A stretch of 64,000 bases of DNA from Porphyra umbilicalis (GCA_002049455.2 KV918844.1:62001-126000), one strand, 5' to 3'; positions 34,257 through 46,179 are shown, counted from the first letter of the stretch. The notes: generated by a model from the letters alone, not told the origin. Made by a program: numbers and translations.

Positions 34257-35632
34257 GTGCTGCTGAGACCTCCCCCCCTTCTCACTGCTCCAACCCATTT
34301 CCCAACCACCCCTGGAGGGTCGTGCTCTTGCTTCGTGTGGAGGCGTTGCCCCCGCCACCACGCTCTCCTCGCTGTGGTCCCCGCCGTTGCTCTTCTCGCT
34401 TGCGGCGTCAGGCGGATGCCTCCGCGCAGCTGTCGCGGCCGCGGCACGCCCAAGGTTCCAGCCAGAGGGCGTGGCGGCTTTGTGCTTCGGCAGCTCACGT
34501 TGAGTTTTCTACGTCGTTCACCCGCGGCGCCCCCACCTCGCCGGGAGTTGAGCTACAATAGCGGGCATGGCGCCTCTTCGCTTGCCACCGGCGGGTCCGC
34601 AGCCAGCCTCCACGCCTCTCTATCCGCTCCGGCCCCATTCGCGGCTGGACGCGGCGCCGACCCTTCTCGCGCCGCCAGCAAAGTGGCACGGGGCGGATCA
34701 TCTGCTATTGCCCGTGCGGAAGGCGGCCGAGCTCAAGGACGCGGTGCAGGGCCTGCTCTTGTTGGCGGCGCTACCGCGACGTCGCGCACTGGCAGTTCCT
34801 CCGTGCGCATCTCATCTGCGGCACGCAGTTGCTTGCCGTCGCCGCCCCGGGCGTCCGTGACCGAGGAACGGAGGCCGTCTCTCCGGCACCGGCCGCCCCC
34901 GCCAGTACTGCAGCTACGTCCTATGCTGCTCGCGGTGCTAGCGCCGGTCCAGACCATGATGACGCTGTCCGTCGACAAGTGCCTGCTGCGCATCATCGAC
35001 GCGCATCCCGCGACGGTAGTCTTCCCGATGGCGATGGAGGGAGAGCTCTACCTCTCGCTGCGGAAGGACCTGTTGGCGCGAAACCCAGGAGACTTGTCGC
35101 CAAGCGCGGCCGTGGACGTGTTCCTGAGGATGCGCTCGTGGTATGTGCCGGGGCACCGCGGCTATGTGAGGCGCAAGCGGCAGCTGCGGCGCCCGATCAT
35201 GACCTTCTGCGTTTGTCGCAGACCCAACGACGAGACGACACGCCTGCTCCTATGGAGCCCAGGGGAGCGGGCGCTGGCCCAGAGGATGGGTTGGGTGGAC
35301 AAGACGCGGCTGTGTGGCAAGCACCTGATGAGCGGCTTTCCTCGCCGCCAGATGGAGTAGCCTCTCCCCCAGCTTCACGGCGAGGCCACTCGCGGACGGC
35401 GCTGGAGCGAGCGTCTTAACTCACCCGCGGCGTTGCTGCGCGGCTGCGCGCTCCTCGCCTCTGTCGTTTGGGTGGTTTCCATGCCGCCCGTGTCGGGGAT
35501 CAGGACCCGTGGGCGGCGGAAGCAGTTGACGAGGATGGTGCTGATGGTGTCGACGAGGGTGTGGTCCGTCCGTCCAAGCGTGTGAGGCGGGTGGTGCGGG
35601 AGCCTACCTCGTCCGAGGACGAGGAGCATTGA
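34257..35632 (+). CDS. Hypothetical gene with conserved-looking core and acidic tail
   Basis: The frame 34257-35360 ends with a segment of mixed globular composition: CLLRIIDAHPATVVFPMAM, ELYLSLRKDLLARNPG, SAAVDVFLRMRSWYVPGH, PIMTFCVCRRPNDETTRLL and RMGWVDKTRLCGKHLMSG. A second coding-like stretch in another frame (about 35495-35632) is acidic then basic and ends VRREPTSSEDEE-type before TGA 35630-35632, like the tails of the genes ending at 19507 and 40377. I infer that an unplaced intron or a frameshift joins the two. The N-terminal third is Pro/Arg/Ala-rich and its start is uncertain. No family recognised. Confidence 0.4.
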
Positions 35633-36832
35633 TTGATGAAAGGATCCATTCCCGTTCATAGGGGTGCTTCGCTCTCTTTTCGTCTTTATTTTTGTGCCGC
35701 TTTCTGTGACAGGTATCGTGGAGTGGGGTGCCCGTGAGTGTGGCGTACCGTTGTAAAAGCTTCCCATGATACTCCATTCTCTTTTGTGCTGTACTGCTCG
35801 CTCACAAAGAGAACTCGTCCAAGGCCCGCCTACGGTGTGGACTCCATACCAGTGCCCAACGGACAACTGATGTGTTTGACTTAGTGCAAGCCGCGGACTC
35901 GGCCCCGGCGCTGGTCGCGGCGGCGGCGCCCGCTGGGCGGGGCGGCTTCCGCCACTCCCGGCCGTTCGGGTCGTACGGGAGCCGCATACCCGGCGGCACC
36001 GACGGACGGACGGGACGGTTGGGCGGCGCCCGGGCGGTCCCGACGCGGGCGGCGCGACGGCCGCCGGCGCCGGCCCCGGAGCGGCGGCCGCCGTGGGCGG
36101 GCACTCCAGGGGCGCGAAGGACGGAGCCCCGACGGGGCTGGCGGGAGGCGTCGCCGGGGACGGCTCCATATCAGCCGAAGGGGATGTAGTACTACGGGGC
36201 CCCTATGCGCCAGGGGCCACCGCGGGGACGTCGGCCACGGCGGGGGACGCGGTCCCCGACGCGAGGTGGCGACGCCAGCGGCGGTGGTGGCCGACGGGTT
36301 GGCGACGCGGGATGGCGGGGCGAGGGGGCGGCCCCGCTGCCCGGCTCGGGCCACCTGAGGGAGCGTACCCGATCCGCCGCGCCCGGCACGCGGGCCCCGC
36401 GGGAGGCCGGATTGGCGCGCCCGAGCGGGCGCTGGCGCGCCCGAGAGGGCGCGGCAGGCGACGGCCGACCGGGCGCCACGCGGCGGGTGCAGCGCGTTGC
36501 GCGCGGGACGGTTTCTCCCCCTCGTCTGTAATGATCGCCTCGGGGGACTTGACATGCATGGAGGGAATTATATGCATTGGTTGGTGACGGCCCGGGTCAA
36601 TTCCCATTTGGGGAAATTGGGCCCGGGCGACGGTTTCCGCCCTTTTAGGACGAAGGGCGACGACGGTGGGAGGCACCGTCGTCGCCGGCAAGTAAACCGT
36701 GTCTTGATGTCTTGGCGTTTCGATCGGCCCGACTTCCCGGACCTCGAGTCCCATAGCGGGTGTTGCGCGAGCGGCTGAGACGGCCGTTCCTTCCCTCCTT
36801 CTGAGGTAACCCCCTAGATTGTGGTACTACAC
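35633..36832. other. Intergenic, GC-rich centre
   Basis: Bases 35880-36530 are GC-rich with many open frames but no supportable gene. A hairpin of about 17-bp imperfect arms lies at 36586-36630 (GGCCCGGGTCAATTCCC against GGGAAATTGGGCCCGGGC). Confidence 0.4.
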
Positions 36833-37206
36833 GTCTCAAACGGTGAAATAAAACTGCTACGTGTGGCCCTGCGAGTGGTCAGTTGCCAACGGGCCAACGC
36901 GTTGCCAACGGGCAATGTAATGGGTGAAACAAAGTGGGCTACCTTTCGAAGATCTGAGCGCCGTTGGCCTCGACGTTGTTGTCCGCACTGCGTGGTTGCC
37001 AACGGAGGACACGTATCAGCGTCGTCGCCAGTATCGAAATGAAGAGGCGTCCGTCGAATACGTGCCGAACATGTCACGGAAGCGTGTGAACGGAGCCCGA
37101 ACCGCCCAAATCAAGGCAATCTAGCAAGACACGTGTATGCCATTCTGTACCAATCTGGATCGAATCCGCTCGAGTGCGTGACTCGTGTTGCGGTCGCACC
37201 GCCCCA
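36833..37206 (+). repeat. Direct repeat copy 1 (~370 bp) with GTTGCCAACGG iterons
   Basis: Closely matches 40977-41344, with scattered substitutions. It contains several GTTGCCAACGG and GGGCCAACG words within its first half. No intact gene. The two copies flank the Myb/SANT-like gene region. Similarity ends sharply at the left edge and fades at the right. Confidence 0.85.
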
Positions 37207-37468
37207 GGCTGTGGAAGGTGTTGGAGCCTGAATCATGGCGGTCGAACCGTCGCCAGCGGCCACAGTGGCCTGACGAACCGCGCAAACGGGTGGCTCGAAA
37301 GCCATGCGCGTGGCACAAGGGGTGCGCCCCTGTGCACCTCTGCTGCGTGCCTGCCCCCATCTGCTGAGTCAGACCGATTGCACCGCGCAGTTGTTGGAAC
37401 GTCTCGCTCAACGCCGCTGTAAGCCCTCCTGCTGTAAAAAGCAAAATTCAAGAAACTAGGTATTGACA

Positions 37469-37546
37469 GGGTTCGAACCCCCGACTCCCGGACGCGACCC
37501 GAAGGTCACGCCTAATGAGAGTAGGTGCCTACTTCCCACTGGGCTA
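37469..37546 (-). ncRNA. tRNA-like pol III promoter pair (SINE head candidate)
   Basis: On the minus strand an A box TAGCCCAGTGG (37546-37536) fits TRGCNNAGYNGG. A B box GGTTCGAACCC (37479-37469) fits exactly, about 57 nt later. Between them a CCTA-TAGG stem holds a seven-base loop (CTCTCAT), followed by a long GACC-TTC-GGGTC-like extra arm. The bases that should form the acceptor stem (GCATGGG and TCAATAC) do not pair, so this is not a functional tRNA gene. A tRNA-derived SINE is the likelier reading. Downstream (37460 toward lower coordinates) no tail was recognised. Confidence 0.55.
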
Positions 37547-38187
37547 CCCATGCGACTTCCTCGCGGTTTAGCGACCGCTGGTGCATTCGACATTTGTACC
37601 CGTGCGATTTTGAGTGAAAATTTTGCGATTTCACATTTTTTGTTCTTGCGCTTCTGATGCTTTGATTTGCGTGGGCTTTGCTTTGATCCCTGATGCTTTG
37701 ATTTGGTGAGCGTTTTGATTTAAAGTGTGGGCGGGCGCGTGCGCGGGCGAGCTGCTTGGGCTGCGTGGTGGGCTTGAGTGCTCCGACTTGGACTACTTGA
37801 GGAGTGCCCTTGATGGGAAGAGGGGCGCTTTGGAGAGACAACCGACAAAGCACGTTCGCACACATACACACAAGCTCAAGCCACTCAACCACTTCACCGT
37901 GGTCCCCAATCCCCTGTCCCCACTGCGTTTCAACAGCAGTCACTCCTCCTGTGACGTCTTGGGTGCCTCCAGAGGGCCGAGGACGGGCCAGAATTGAAAA
38001 ATGGATCGCGCTGGCGGACTCATCGGAACTCGTGTGTGTCCACCTGAGCGTCCGTGGTGTGTCCCCCGGGACGTGGGGACAAGTGCCAGGGCTTTCGGGG
38101 CGCTGTCCTTGACAGCCTCGTGAACAATATCTCAGTGCAACCGTCCACTCACTCGCGAGTGCGTAGTGGCTGACGGCGGGCCCCCAG

Positions 38188-40377
38188 GTGTCCGGCGCCG
38201 AGATCGCGAGGTACGGTGCACGCCTGTCGAGGAAACCGACCTTCAGCCTCCCTCTGAGTCACGGGTCTCGTGGGGCAGCGCCGGCCAAGTCTGGCGCCGC
38301 TCTGGGTGGCGGCGACGCTATTGGGGTCGACGACGCGGCTCCAACCCCTTCGAAGAAGGCGCGGACTGATCGGTGCCCGCAACTGGCGGGCCTGTGGCGC
38401 GCCAGCGAGCTCGGTGTCGAGGAGTTCGTCCGGCGCTTGCACGCGTGTCGTGTGAAAGACGCGCTCGCTTCTGGAAAGACTCCTCCGCCCAACCCTCCCC
38501 TCTTGTCTGACCGCTCTGTGCCGTACAAGGCTCGAGGAGCCGCTGCTTCTGGCGCCCGTCGTGCTACCTCGGACGAGCGCTCCGCCGGTGGAGCGGGCTC
38601 CGTGGCGCCGACATTGGTGGCCGCCACGCCGGTTGCCCGCGGAAGCGCAAGTGGTTCAGAGGCTGGCGCCGGTGCTGGCGGGGCGCCCGGCAAGAGCGCA
38701 CCGGTCGGCCGCGGTCCACCAAGCGGCACAGAGTCGGACAAGTCGGGACGTACCCGTGCTCGTGAGAAGAGAGCAGCCGGCACCCGACGGGGAGCGATGC
38801 CGCGACCAACAATGTCGAACCTTGGTGGGGCTGGCGGCAGTGACGAGAGCGAGAGGAACCAGTCTTCGGGCGGGAGCGTCGCATCATCCAGCACCGGCGG
38901 TGCGCCGATGACGCAGCACCAAGGGCGCCGCGTGAGCGGCGGTCCTCGCCGCGGGGGTGGCGCAGGCGCGAAGAAGAAGGGCCCAGGCAACGGCAAGCGA
39001 AAGGTGTGGACGGTCGACGAGCAGGTGGCTACCTGTGAGGCGTTCAAGTTGGTGGCGCAGTTGTCGGACATGGGCGCGGACTGGTCGAAGGACAATCTCT
39101 GGGACACCATTAATGAGGACTTTGTGCAGCGCATCCCCAAGAGCCTTAAGGCCAGTGACCTGAAGGGCCGATGGAGCGAGCGCACGGCGGGCTCCATGCA
39201 GACGCAGTTTGAGCGCAAGATCCCGCCCGACGTGCAGCGCTTCGCACATTTCTTCAAGGTGGTGTCCGACAAGAAGCAGCTAACGGGGGGGCTGACTGAG
39301 GAGGACCTCGTGCGCGCCGCTGCGGGCCTCTTCTCTGGCGTTTCGGCGTACCAAGCCTTGCGGCAGGACGCGTGCTCGGACGACGAGCGCGAGCGGAAGG
39401 GAAAGGCGCGGGCGGACCGGACCGGTCACGTGGTGACGTGCGCGTGCATTCCGATGTGGCGCGTGCTGAGAGAGATGGACAAGTTCAGCGGGGCGGCGGC
39501 CGACGCCAACGCCGTCGCCGACCGCTTTCAAGGCATTGGTGGTCAGCTGGTCGTTGACGGCGGCGATGATGGCAACGGCGGCGGCAACAAGCCCTCACGC
39601 GGGAAGCGTCCCGCTCTCCAGCCGCGAACGGACATTGGCGTCAAGGCGGCCAAGCGCATGCGCAACAACAAAGAGGACATGCAAGAGAGCGCGGGCGTCC
39701 TCGGTGTGGAGCTCGTGCGCTCTAGAAAGACAATGGAGGCGATGGTTTCGGAAGCTGCCAAGCGGACGCAGCTCGAGTCCAAGCTCGCGGCGGCCGCGTT
39801 CTTCAACTTGGCCGAGAACAAGGCCACGGACGAGGCCAAGACGTTCTTTGAGGCCATGCGGAAGGACATGTTCAACATCAGCATGGCGGCCATCAATGCC
39901 ACGGCGCCGGCAGCCGTGGCCAGCGGTGCGGTCGCGGTGCGGGGCGCGTCGCCTTCGACCAAGTCGGCCACTGCGGCGGGCGCGAGCGCAGCTGCGGCCG
40001 CGTCGGCCGCGATGGCCGCGGGGGGCGGCAAGGAGCCGATCATCGCATCCAGCGACGACAGCGACGCGACCACCAATGTGGCCGAGGCGTCGGGACTGGA
40101 CAAGAGAGGCTCTGCAGAGCGCCTGCGCCTGGCGCGCGGCCGCCACGCGATGGCGGCCAAGTCCAAGGTGGGGCAGGCGCGCATCGACAAGAACCAGGAA
40201 GCCATTGACCTCACTGGGCCGGACGTGGCAGGCGGGAGCAGCGTCACGGCGCCTACCGCGCGTGGCGACATGCGCAGTCGCGGCGCGGGACGTACGGTCC
40301 GGACGACGGGCGCTGTGTCTGCGCGAACCGGCGGTGCTGTGAACAAGGAGGTCACTGATGATGAAGAGGACGAGTGA
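38188..40377 (+). CDS. Myb/SANT-like DNA-binding protein, NAM-associated type
   Basis: 729 codons ending TGA 40375-40377. The frame opens near 38067, and there is no ATG until about residue 207. GTG 38188 follows CCCCCAG, so the true start is probably in an upstream exon. Residues about 270-360 form the DNA-binding domain: KVWTVDEQVATCEAFKLV, LWDTINEDFVQRIPK, LKGRWSERTAGSMQTQF, then a helix with GGLTEEDLVRAAAGLF. This is followed by CIPMWRVLREMDKF, the usual companion motif (W-x-V-L-x-x-x-x-K-F). A long helical C-terminal region (about 490-600) carries AAFFNLAENKATDEAKTFFEAM. The tail is Ala-rich, then acidic. Plant homologues of this type include trihelix-like and transposon-associated Myb/SANT proteins. 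I infer DNA binding; a transposon or host role cannot be decided. It lies between two direct repeats. Confidence 0.7.
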   Translation: MSGAEIARYGARLSRKPTFSLPLSHGSRGAAPAKSGAALGGGDAIGVDDAAPTPSKKARTDRCPQLAGLWRASELGVEEFVRRLHACRVKDALASGKTPPPNPPLLSDRSVPYKARGAAASGARRATSDERSAGGAGSVAPTLVAATPVARGSASGSEAGAGAGGAPGKSAPVGRGPPSGTESDKSGRTRAREKRAAGTRRGAMPRPTMSNLGGAGGSDESERNQSSGGSVASSSTGGAPMTQHQGRRVSGGPRRGGGAGAKKKGPGNGKRKVWTVDEQVATCEAFKLVAQLSDMGADWSKDNLWDTINEDFVQRIPKSLKASDLKGRWSERTAGSMQTQFERKIPPDVQRFAHFFKVVSDKKQLTGGLTEEDLVRAAAGLFSGVSAYQALRQDACSDDERERKGKARADRTGHVVTCACIPMWRVLREMDKFSGAAADANAVADRFQGIGGQLVVDGGDDGNGGGNKPSRGKRPALQPRTDIGVKAAKRMRNNKEDMQESAGVLGVELVRSRKTMEAMVSEAAKRTQLESKLAAAAFFNLAENKATDEAKTFFEAMRKDMFNISMAAINATAPAAVASGAVAVRGASPSTKSATAAGASAAAAASAAMAAGGGKEPIIASSDDSDATTNVAEASGLDKRGSAERLRLARGRHAMAAKSKVGQARIDKNQEAIDLTGPDVAGGSSVTAPTARGDMRSRGAGRTVRTTGAVSARTGGAVNKEVTDDEEDE

Positions 40378-40976
40378 GGAACTTTAGGGTGCGGAGGATT
40401 TGACCGCTGGAGTGATTGTGAGACGCATGCCGCAGGACGTTCGTGTGTGCCAGTGACTCTAGTGCGGCGGACGTGCATGTGTGACGGATGGGAGACATTG
40501 CAGGTCACCCACATTGTCCTTGTTTGGTGTGGTCGCGTGCAGTCGCATGCCTGTGTTGGAGCTAGCGCGTCGCAAGCGGTGCTCCTTTTGTTAACTTTGT
40601 TGTGTGTTTTCTTGAGGTATGCGCCATCAGTTGCGACGCAATGCTGTTCATCATGGCCGGGTGCGTTCCGCACGTGAGTCAAGCACGGGTAAAGTCTGTC
40701 TTGGCGACGCCCTATGAGATGGAAAGCGCATCAGTTGCGCATTGCAGGTGCAAAACACCTTGCCTGTCATACGCGATGCGAGGGCGCAGGCCGCCAGCGT
40801 TCGCATGAGCCGCTAGTCGTGACTCTGACATGGGGACTTCGATTGGTACAAAGAACATGCCATGCGACTTTGACGAAAGAGAAGTCATTGACGAACAAAC
40901 ACACACACACATGCACACACACCCATAGGCACATACGAGCCGTCATTAGAGCGTTCCCACCAATGTCGGGCCAACG

Positions 40977-41344
40977 GTCTGAAACGGTGAAACGAAACCG
41001 CTACGTGTGGCCCTGCGAGTGGTCAGTTGCCAACGGGCCAACGCGTTGCCAACGGGCAATGTAATGGGTGAAACAGAGTGGGCTACCTTTCGAAGATCTG
41101 AGCGCCGTTGGCCTCGACGTTGTTGTCCGCACTGCGTGGTTGCCAACGGAGGACACGTATCAGCGTCGTCGCCAGTATCGAAATAAAGAGGCGTCCGTCG
41201 AATACGTGCCGAACATGTCACGGAAAGCGTGAGAACGGAGCCCGAACCGACCAAATCAAGGCAATCTAGCGAGACACGTGTATGCCTTTCTGTACCAATA
41301 TGGATCGAATCCGCACGAGTGCGTGACGTGTGTTGCGGTCGCAC
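40977..41344 (+). repeat. Direct repeat copy 2 (~370 bp)
   Basis: Matches 36833-37206 in the same orientation, 4.1 kb away. It starts immediately inside the candidate inverted end at 40948. Confidence 0.85.
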
Positions 41345-42885
41345 CCCCTGAGGTTGTGCAAGGACTTCGAGGCTGAGTCATGCCGGTCGAACAGTCACGT
41401 GCAGCCATCGCGGGCTGCCGCTTGTGCAAACGAGTGGCCTAAGATCCATTTACGCGTCCCTCTCTACTGTATGCATCCCACCTTACGCTGACTAGGGCGG
41501 CTTCAAAGGAGCTGGCACGCCCAGTCTCAGGGCCGTGCTGTCCCCAAAAAGCCCAAGGCTGTGCCAGAACGGGTCAATAGAGGGCAGTGACCGCCATCTA
41601 CGCACTTCTGAGTGCGTGTTTGTACACTTGAGGGGCAGGCTCATGCCACTGAGAGCATTTCAGGCAGTTGTGAGCGTGGAAACGTTGACAGCTCAGAAGG
41701 CAGGCTGACTGAAGAACCGTGCACTGACTCCCCAAGGCATGAACGTTAAAGCAGGCATTCACAGTCCCACGTCCAGCCCAACCTCGGCCGCACTTCCAAG
41801 AACGCCACTACTCCACACCCCGCCCCCCAACCCCGACCCACCCCGAACCCTTCTTACCATGCCCCCACGTCCACCCGAGCACCCCCAACAAGCTGCAGCA
41901 GCAATGCGCACTCACCAGCCAGCGATGCGCGCACCCTCCCCCCTAGCCTGCCTGCGCCGCCCGCCGACCCGGCCTGCGCGACCCTCCCCTCAGGTTTCTC
42001 ACCCTCTCAGAAGCAACGCAGAACTGACGCGGAGGCCGGGGCACCGCCCAGAGCTCCAGACAGGGAGCGGCGGACCCCTGCGCACGGTGGACAGCACCAG
42101 GCGGTGGCAACCTCTAGCGGGCGCGACCAGAGGCACGCTGGCGTGGTGACTCTTGGCGGCATTACCACTTAAGCTCACGGCGCCCACCAGCACGCGCTTC
42201 TCGGTCGCCGCCTGCCTTGTCTACTTTGTGCTACAACTCTCGCTCTAGCGCACTTGCTGTGTTGGGTATTGCTGTTGCATGAAAATTTGCAGACCTTGAT
42301 AGCAAAATGCCCAGAGCAGAACATTGTTTGACTGGTCCTCTGCCGGTTCCCGGCCATATCATTGGCCAAGACAGCTGTTCTGGCGCAACTATTATTGTTT
42401 GTTTCAGAAATTGTGCTACAGCGGGCAACTCAACCGCACAAGCTCGAGCTGTGTGATGGGATTTTCAAAATACCATAATTGCGGTTGGGCTTCCACCGCA
42501 CAATGACTCGCAAGATGCTACAGCGGCAGCCACTTCAAAGAGTCAGAAACTGGATGGAGCAGCCGTGGGGAGGGCGGGGGCGGCCGCGGAAGGCGGCGCT
42601 GGCGACGGGTTTGGTGGGACAGGTCGGTGGGGATAGTGGGAGCGCCGGGCGACGGCAGCGGTGGACGCGGCACGGGCGCCCTTTGCAGATAACGGGGTTA
42701 CGAGGGACGGCGGCGGGGGTGATGGGCCTGCGGAGGACGGCGGCGGGAGCTGTGGGGCCGCGGGCAACAGACGACGGTTGGGGCTGTGGCGGCGCCCTCG
42801 CCGCTTCCGCCACCGCCGCCAGTAGGGCGGACGCGGCGGCGTCTGCGGTAGCCCCTTCTCCCCCCCCTCCCCCCCACGCACGGCG
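41345..42885. other. Intergenic, no gene supported
   Basis: Bases 41740-42170 are Pro-rich in one frame (plus 41739-42149) without any domain. The remainder is ordinary AT-balanced sequence, turning GC-rich after 42540 ahead of the next gene. Confidence 0.4.
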
Positions 42886-44361
42886 GTGGACCTCCCCCTC
42901 CCCGACGGCCACGCGCGGCTGGTCGCCGCCGAGACGGTGCTGCCAGCGGTGCGGCGCCCCGGCGCGCCACTGTCCCCATTGACGGCGGCGAGGGTGCGGC
43001 GGCTGGTCGTGCGCCGCGCGCTGGCAGCGGCGGGCTCGAGCGCCGATGACGCGTCGTTGACGGCGACGGAGCGGCTGACCTCCGCCCTCATCGCCGCGCT
43101 GCTCGACGCGGATGCGGCGGCGGCGGGCGCAGCGGATGGTGGTGATGGTGGCAATGGCCGCGGCGGCGAGGCCGACGGCGCCGGCGGTCGTGCCGGAGGC
43201 GGCGTCGGCGGCGACGGCGGAGACGGGAACGACTGGATGGCGCCGCTGACCGCTGCCCTGGTCGCCGCCCCCGACCGCGGGGTCGTGAGCGCCTTAGCTC
43301 CCCTGAGCGTCCTTATGGCGGTTCGCGGCGTCGGCGCTCTGGGCGGCGGCGCCGCCATGGTGGCGGCGGCGCTGCGCCACGCGGGCGCCGTCGGCCTCGG
43401 CCGTGGCGGGCGGGCGGCGGCAAACCTACCCGGCGTGGTGTGGCGCGCGCAGCTCGGGGGGGGTCGGGGGGGGGGGGGCGGCGGGCGCCCGCGTTTAGCA
43501 CCTTGTCACCACGCACCTCGCCGTGGTGGGGGGGCGGGCAGCCCCGTACGCGTGGAAGGTGGCCGCCCGACCGGGGGACGGTGGCGACGCGGCCACCGCG
43601 GCCGCCGCCAATGAGGCCGCCATGCCCCCCGCCGCGGCGGCCACCGCCTGCCGCAGCGACGGCCCCACGGTGGCGGTCGGCGTCGACGCGTTTGCGGCGA
43701 CGGCCGGCGTTTTGGTCGGCTTGATGTTCCCCCCGCCGCCGCCCGGCGGTGGCGGCGGCGGAGGCGGGGGCGGCGCCGCCGCCGCCGACGTCGCGGCGGC
43801 GGCGGCGCGCCTCGCCGCGCCGCCGCACAGCCGCTCTACCTTGCAACCGCCTTGCGGCACGGGGCGGCCACGGCAGCGTCGACAGCGCGGCGGCTGCTCG
43901 CCGCCGCCGCCGCCCTCCCCGCCCCCCGCACGCGCGTCACGGCCATGGCGGTCGTCCTTGCCGCCGCGCGCAAACTCCCCGCCGCCACCGCGGAGGACCT
44001 CACTGGCCTCGCCCGGCACACGGAGGGCGTGCCGCCGCTGGACCTCCTCGTCGACGGCGTCGCTGCCGCCAACGGGTTGACTTGCGGCGCCGCGCTCGCT
44101 TCCCTTGCTGCGACGGCCGCCCCGTCCTCGCCCGTGCAGTCGCCACGCCCGCCGCCGCAACCGACGCCGGGGTCGACAAATCGGCGCGCTATGCCGCCGC
44201 AGACGCTGGCGTCGAAGGCGGAGACGCGCTGGACGTGGCCACCGCCGCCGCCACGCGGTCGGCGACGGCAGAGAAGATCGTCGGCATCTGAGGCGATGGG
44301 GGGCAGCGCGGCAGCCGCGCCGGCGGCAGTGCCGATCGACGGCGGTGGCGGGGGTGTGTAG
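42886..44361 (+). CDS. GC-rich Ala-rich gene read in three plus frames, function unknown
   Basis: Three overlapping plus-strand frames contain helical, Leu/Ala/Val-rich sequence in succession. They are 42886-43440 (ETVLPAVRRPGAPLSPL, LTSALIAALLDADAAA, RGVVSALAPLSVLMAVRG), 43523-43800 (YAWKVAARPGDGGDAAT, TVAVGVDAFAATAGVLVG) and 43852-44120 (VTAMAVVLAAARKLPAAT, EDLTGLARHTEGVPPLDLL). Together they look like one repetitive helical protein split by G-run frameshifts or by introns I cannot place. No family recognised. Start and end are approximate. Confidence 0.35.
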
Positions 44362-45800
44362 CAGCGGTGGGCGACGGCGGCGCCAAAGGCGGCGACGGCA
44401 GCGCCAGCGGTCAGCGGAGGAGGCGAGTGGGGGAGGGTGCGGCGGCAGTGCCCGCAGAAGCGCCAGTCGGCGGTGGTGGCGGGGGGGGGGGGCGGCAGCG
44501 CAGGCGCTGGCGACGATGGAGGCGGGGTCGGGGGGCGCGGCGGCGGCAGCGGCGCTCGCAGGATGTCATGGGGGTGCGGGGCGGCTGGGACGCGGTCGGC
44601 GGTTGGCGCGGGTGACGGGGGTGGTGGGCGGCGGCGACGCGGTCGGTGGCGGCGACGGCGGCAGCGATGCTGTCGGCGGTTAACGGTGACGACGGCACGG
44701 GGGAGGAGCGACGGCACCGGAGTCGCCGTCGGCGGCGCCGGAGGTCGGCCGATGAGGGGGAGGGAGGGAGCGGCGGCGGCGACAGCGGCGGCGGGGGTGG
44801 CGACTGCGGCGGAGGTGGTCGGCGGCGGCGGCTGGGGGGGATGGCGGCGGCGGCGACGGCAGCGGCGACGGCGGAGGCCGTAGTGGCGTAGCGGCGGCTG
44901 TGGTGGCGGGGGGGGTCCGTGGCGGCCGCGGTCAGTGGTTGGCGTTGGCGACCGACGTCGTTGGCGGTGGTCGGCCCGGCCGGGGGTGGGGGTCGCTGCG
45001 CTCGTTGCGTTGGGCGGGGGCGGAGGCGGGGGCGACGACGGCATGGGCGGCGGAAGACGAGGTTGCAGGTCGGCGTGGGCGGCGGCGGGGCTGGCGACGG
45101 CGGCGCCGGCGACGGCGTGAGGGCCGCACGGTGATGGTGGGGACGGGGGTCGGTGCGGCGACGGCGGGCCGCGAGGGCCGCCGTCGGCCGCGAGGACGGT
45201 GGTTCCGGCGGGCGCTGGCGGCGGCGGCGGTCGGTGGCGGCAGGGAGGCTCACGGCGACGACGGGGACGGGGGCGCGGGTGGCGGCGACGGTCGTCGGGG
45301 GCGCTGTTGAATGCGACCAGTGCGGGCGGCGGCGGCGATCGGCGGGGGCGGGGGGGGCGGACGGCGACGACGGGGACGGGGGCGCGGGTGGCAGCGGCGG
45401 TCGAAGGCGCGGGTGCGGGTGGCGGCAACGGTCGGCGGGGGCGGCGTCGAAAGCGGCCGGTGCGGGGGGCCGCGGCGATCGGCGGGGGCGGGGGGGCGGA
45501 CGGCGACTACAGGGACGGTAGCGTGGGTGGCTGCGGCGGTCTGTGGCGGTGGCGGGGGTGGCGGCAACGGTCGGCGGGGGCGGCGTCGATCGGCGGGGGC
45601 GGCGTCCGGGGTGCCGGTGTGCGCGAGTGGCGTGGGGGGGGGGCAGTACGCGCGCGCGCGGGACGCGGCGGTGGGTGGTACAGAGGGTGGTATTTGTGGC
45701 CACCCAGGCGTCTGGGTTGTGTGGGCTGTGGGTTGCTGTGGGGGTGTGGCGGTTGTCAGGGGTGCCCTGGGGTGCTGTCAAGGGTGGAGGGTTCTGCTCA
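44362..45800. other. Extremely G-rich low-complexity tract
   Basis: Plus-strand GGCGGCGG/GGGGG runs with imperfect internal tandem repeats (GACGGCGACGACGGGGACGG and relatives near 45250 and 45360). Frames on both strands stay open because A/T is rare. I support no gene here. Confidence 0.5.
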
Positions 45801-46179
45801 GTTCACTACGTGGCCGCAGGTGCGGCCATTTGGCGACCGGGCGCGGGACCGTGGCCCGGCTCCGCCTCGTGTGCCCGCACGAGCGCTCCGATCCAGCTGT
45901 TTTACCAGTGTCGGTGCGATCGCGCCGCGTGTCCGACAGGCCCGCAAGCGCGTTCGGCCACTCGCCACCGCACTAGAGATACGTGACACACTTCAACGAT
46001 CCGGGCTCTGGGGTCGAGATGGCATGCGGCCGTCCAGTTCCGAGAGGTACAATAATCCATCCGTGGGTGGCTGTCGAAACAAAAATATGATAAATTGGGC
46101 AATCTGAGGACAATATGAACTGCCACTTGTCACTCATTTAACCCCGTGAAACCGCGATGGACCAATCAGAGCACAGAAC

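Noticed and set aside
33605-34561. 318-codon plus frame across the right arm of the second inverted repeat
   Set aside because: The same text appears in reverse on the left arm; low-complexity frame with no domain.
44411-45781. 456- and 530-codon minus-strand frames with Pro/Arg/Ser text
   Set aside because: These are shadows of an extremely G-rich tract; composition is purely codon-shuffled CCG/CGC and no domain is present.
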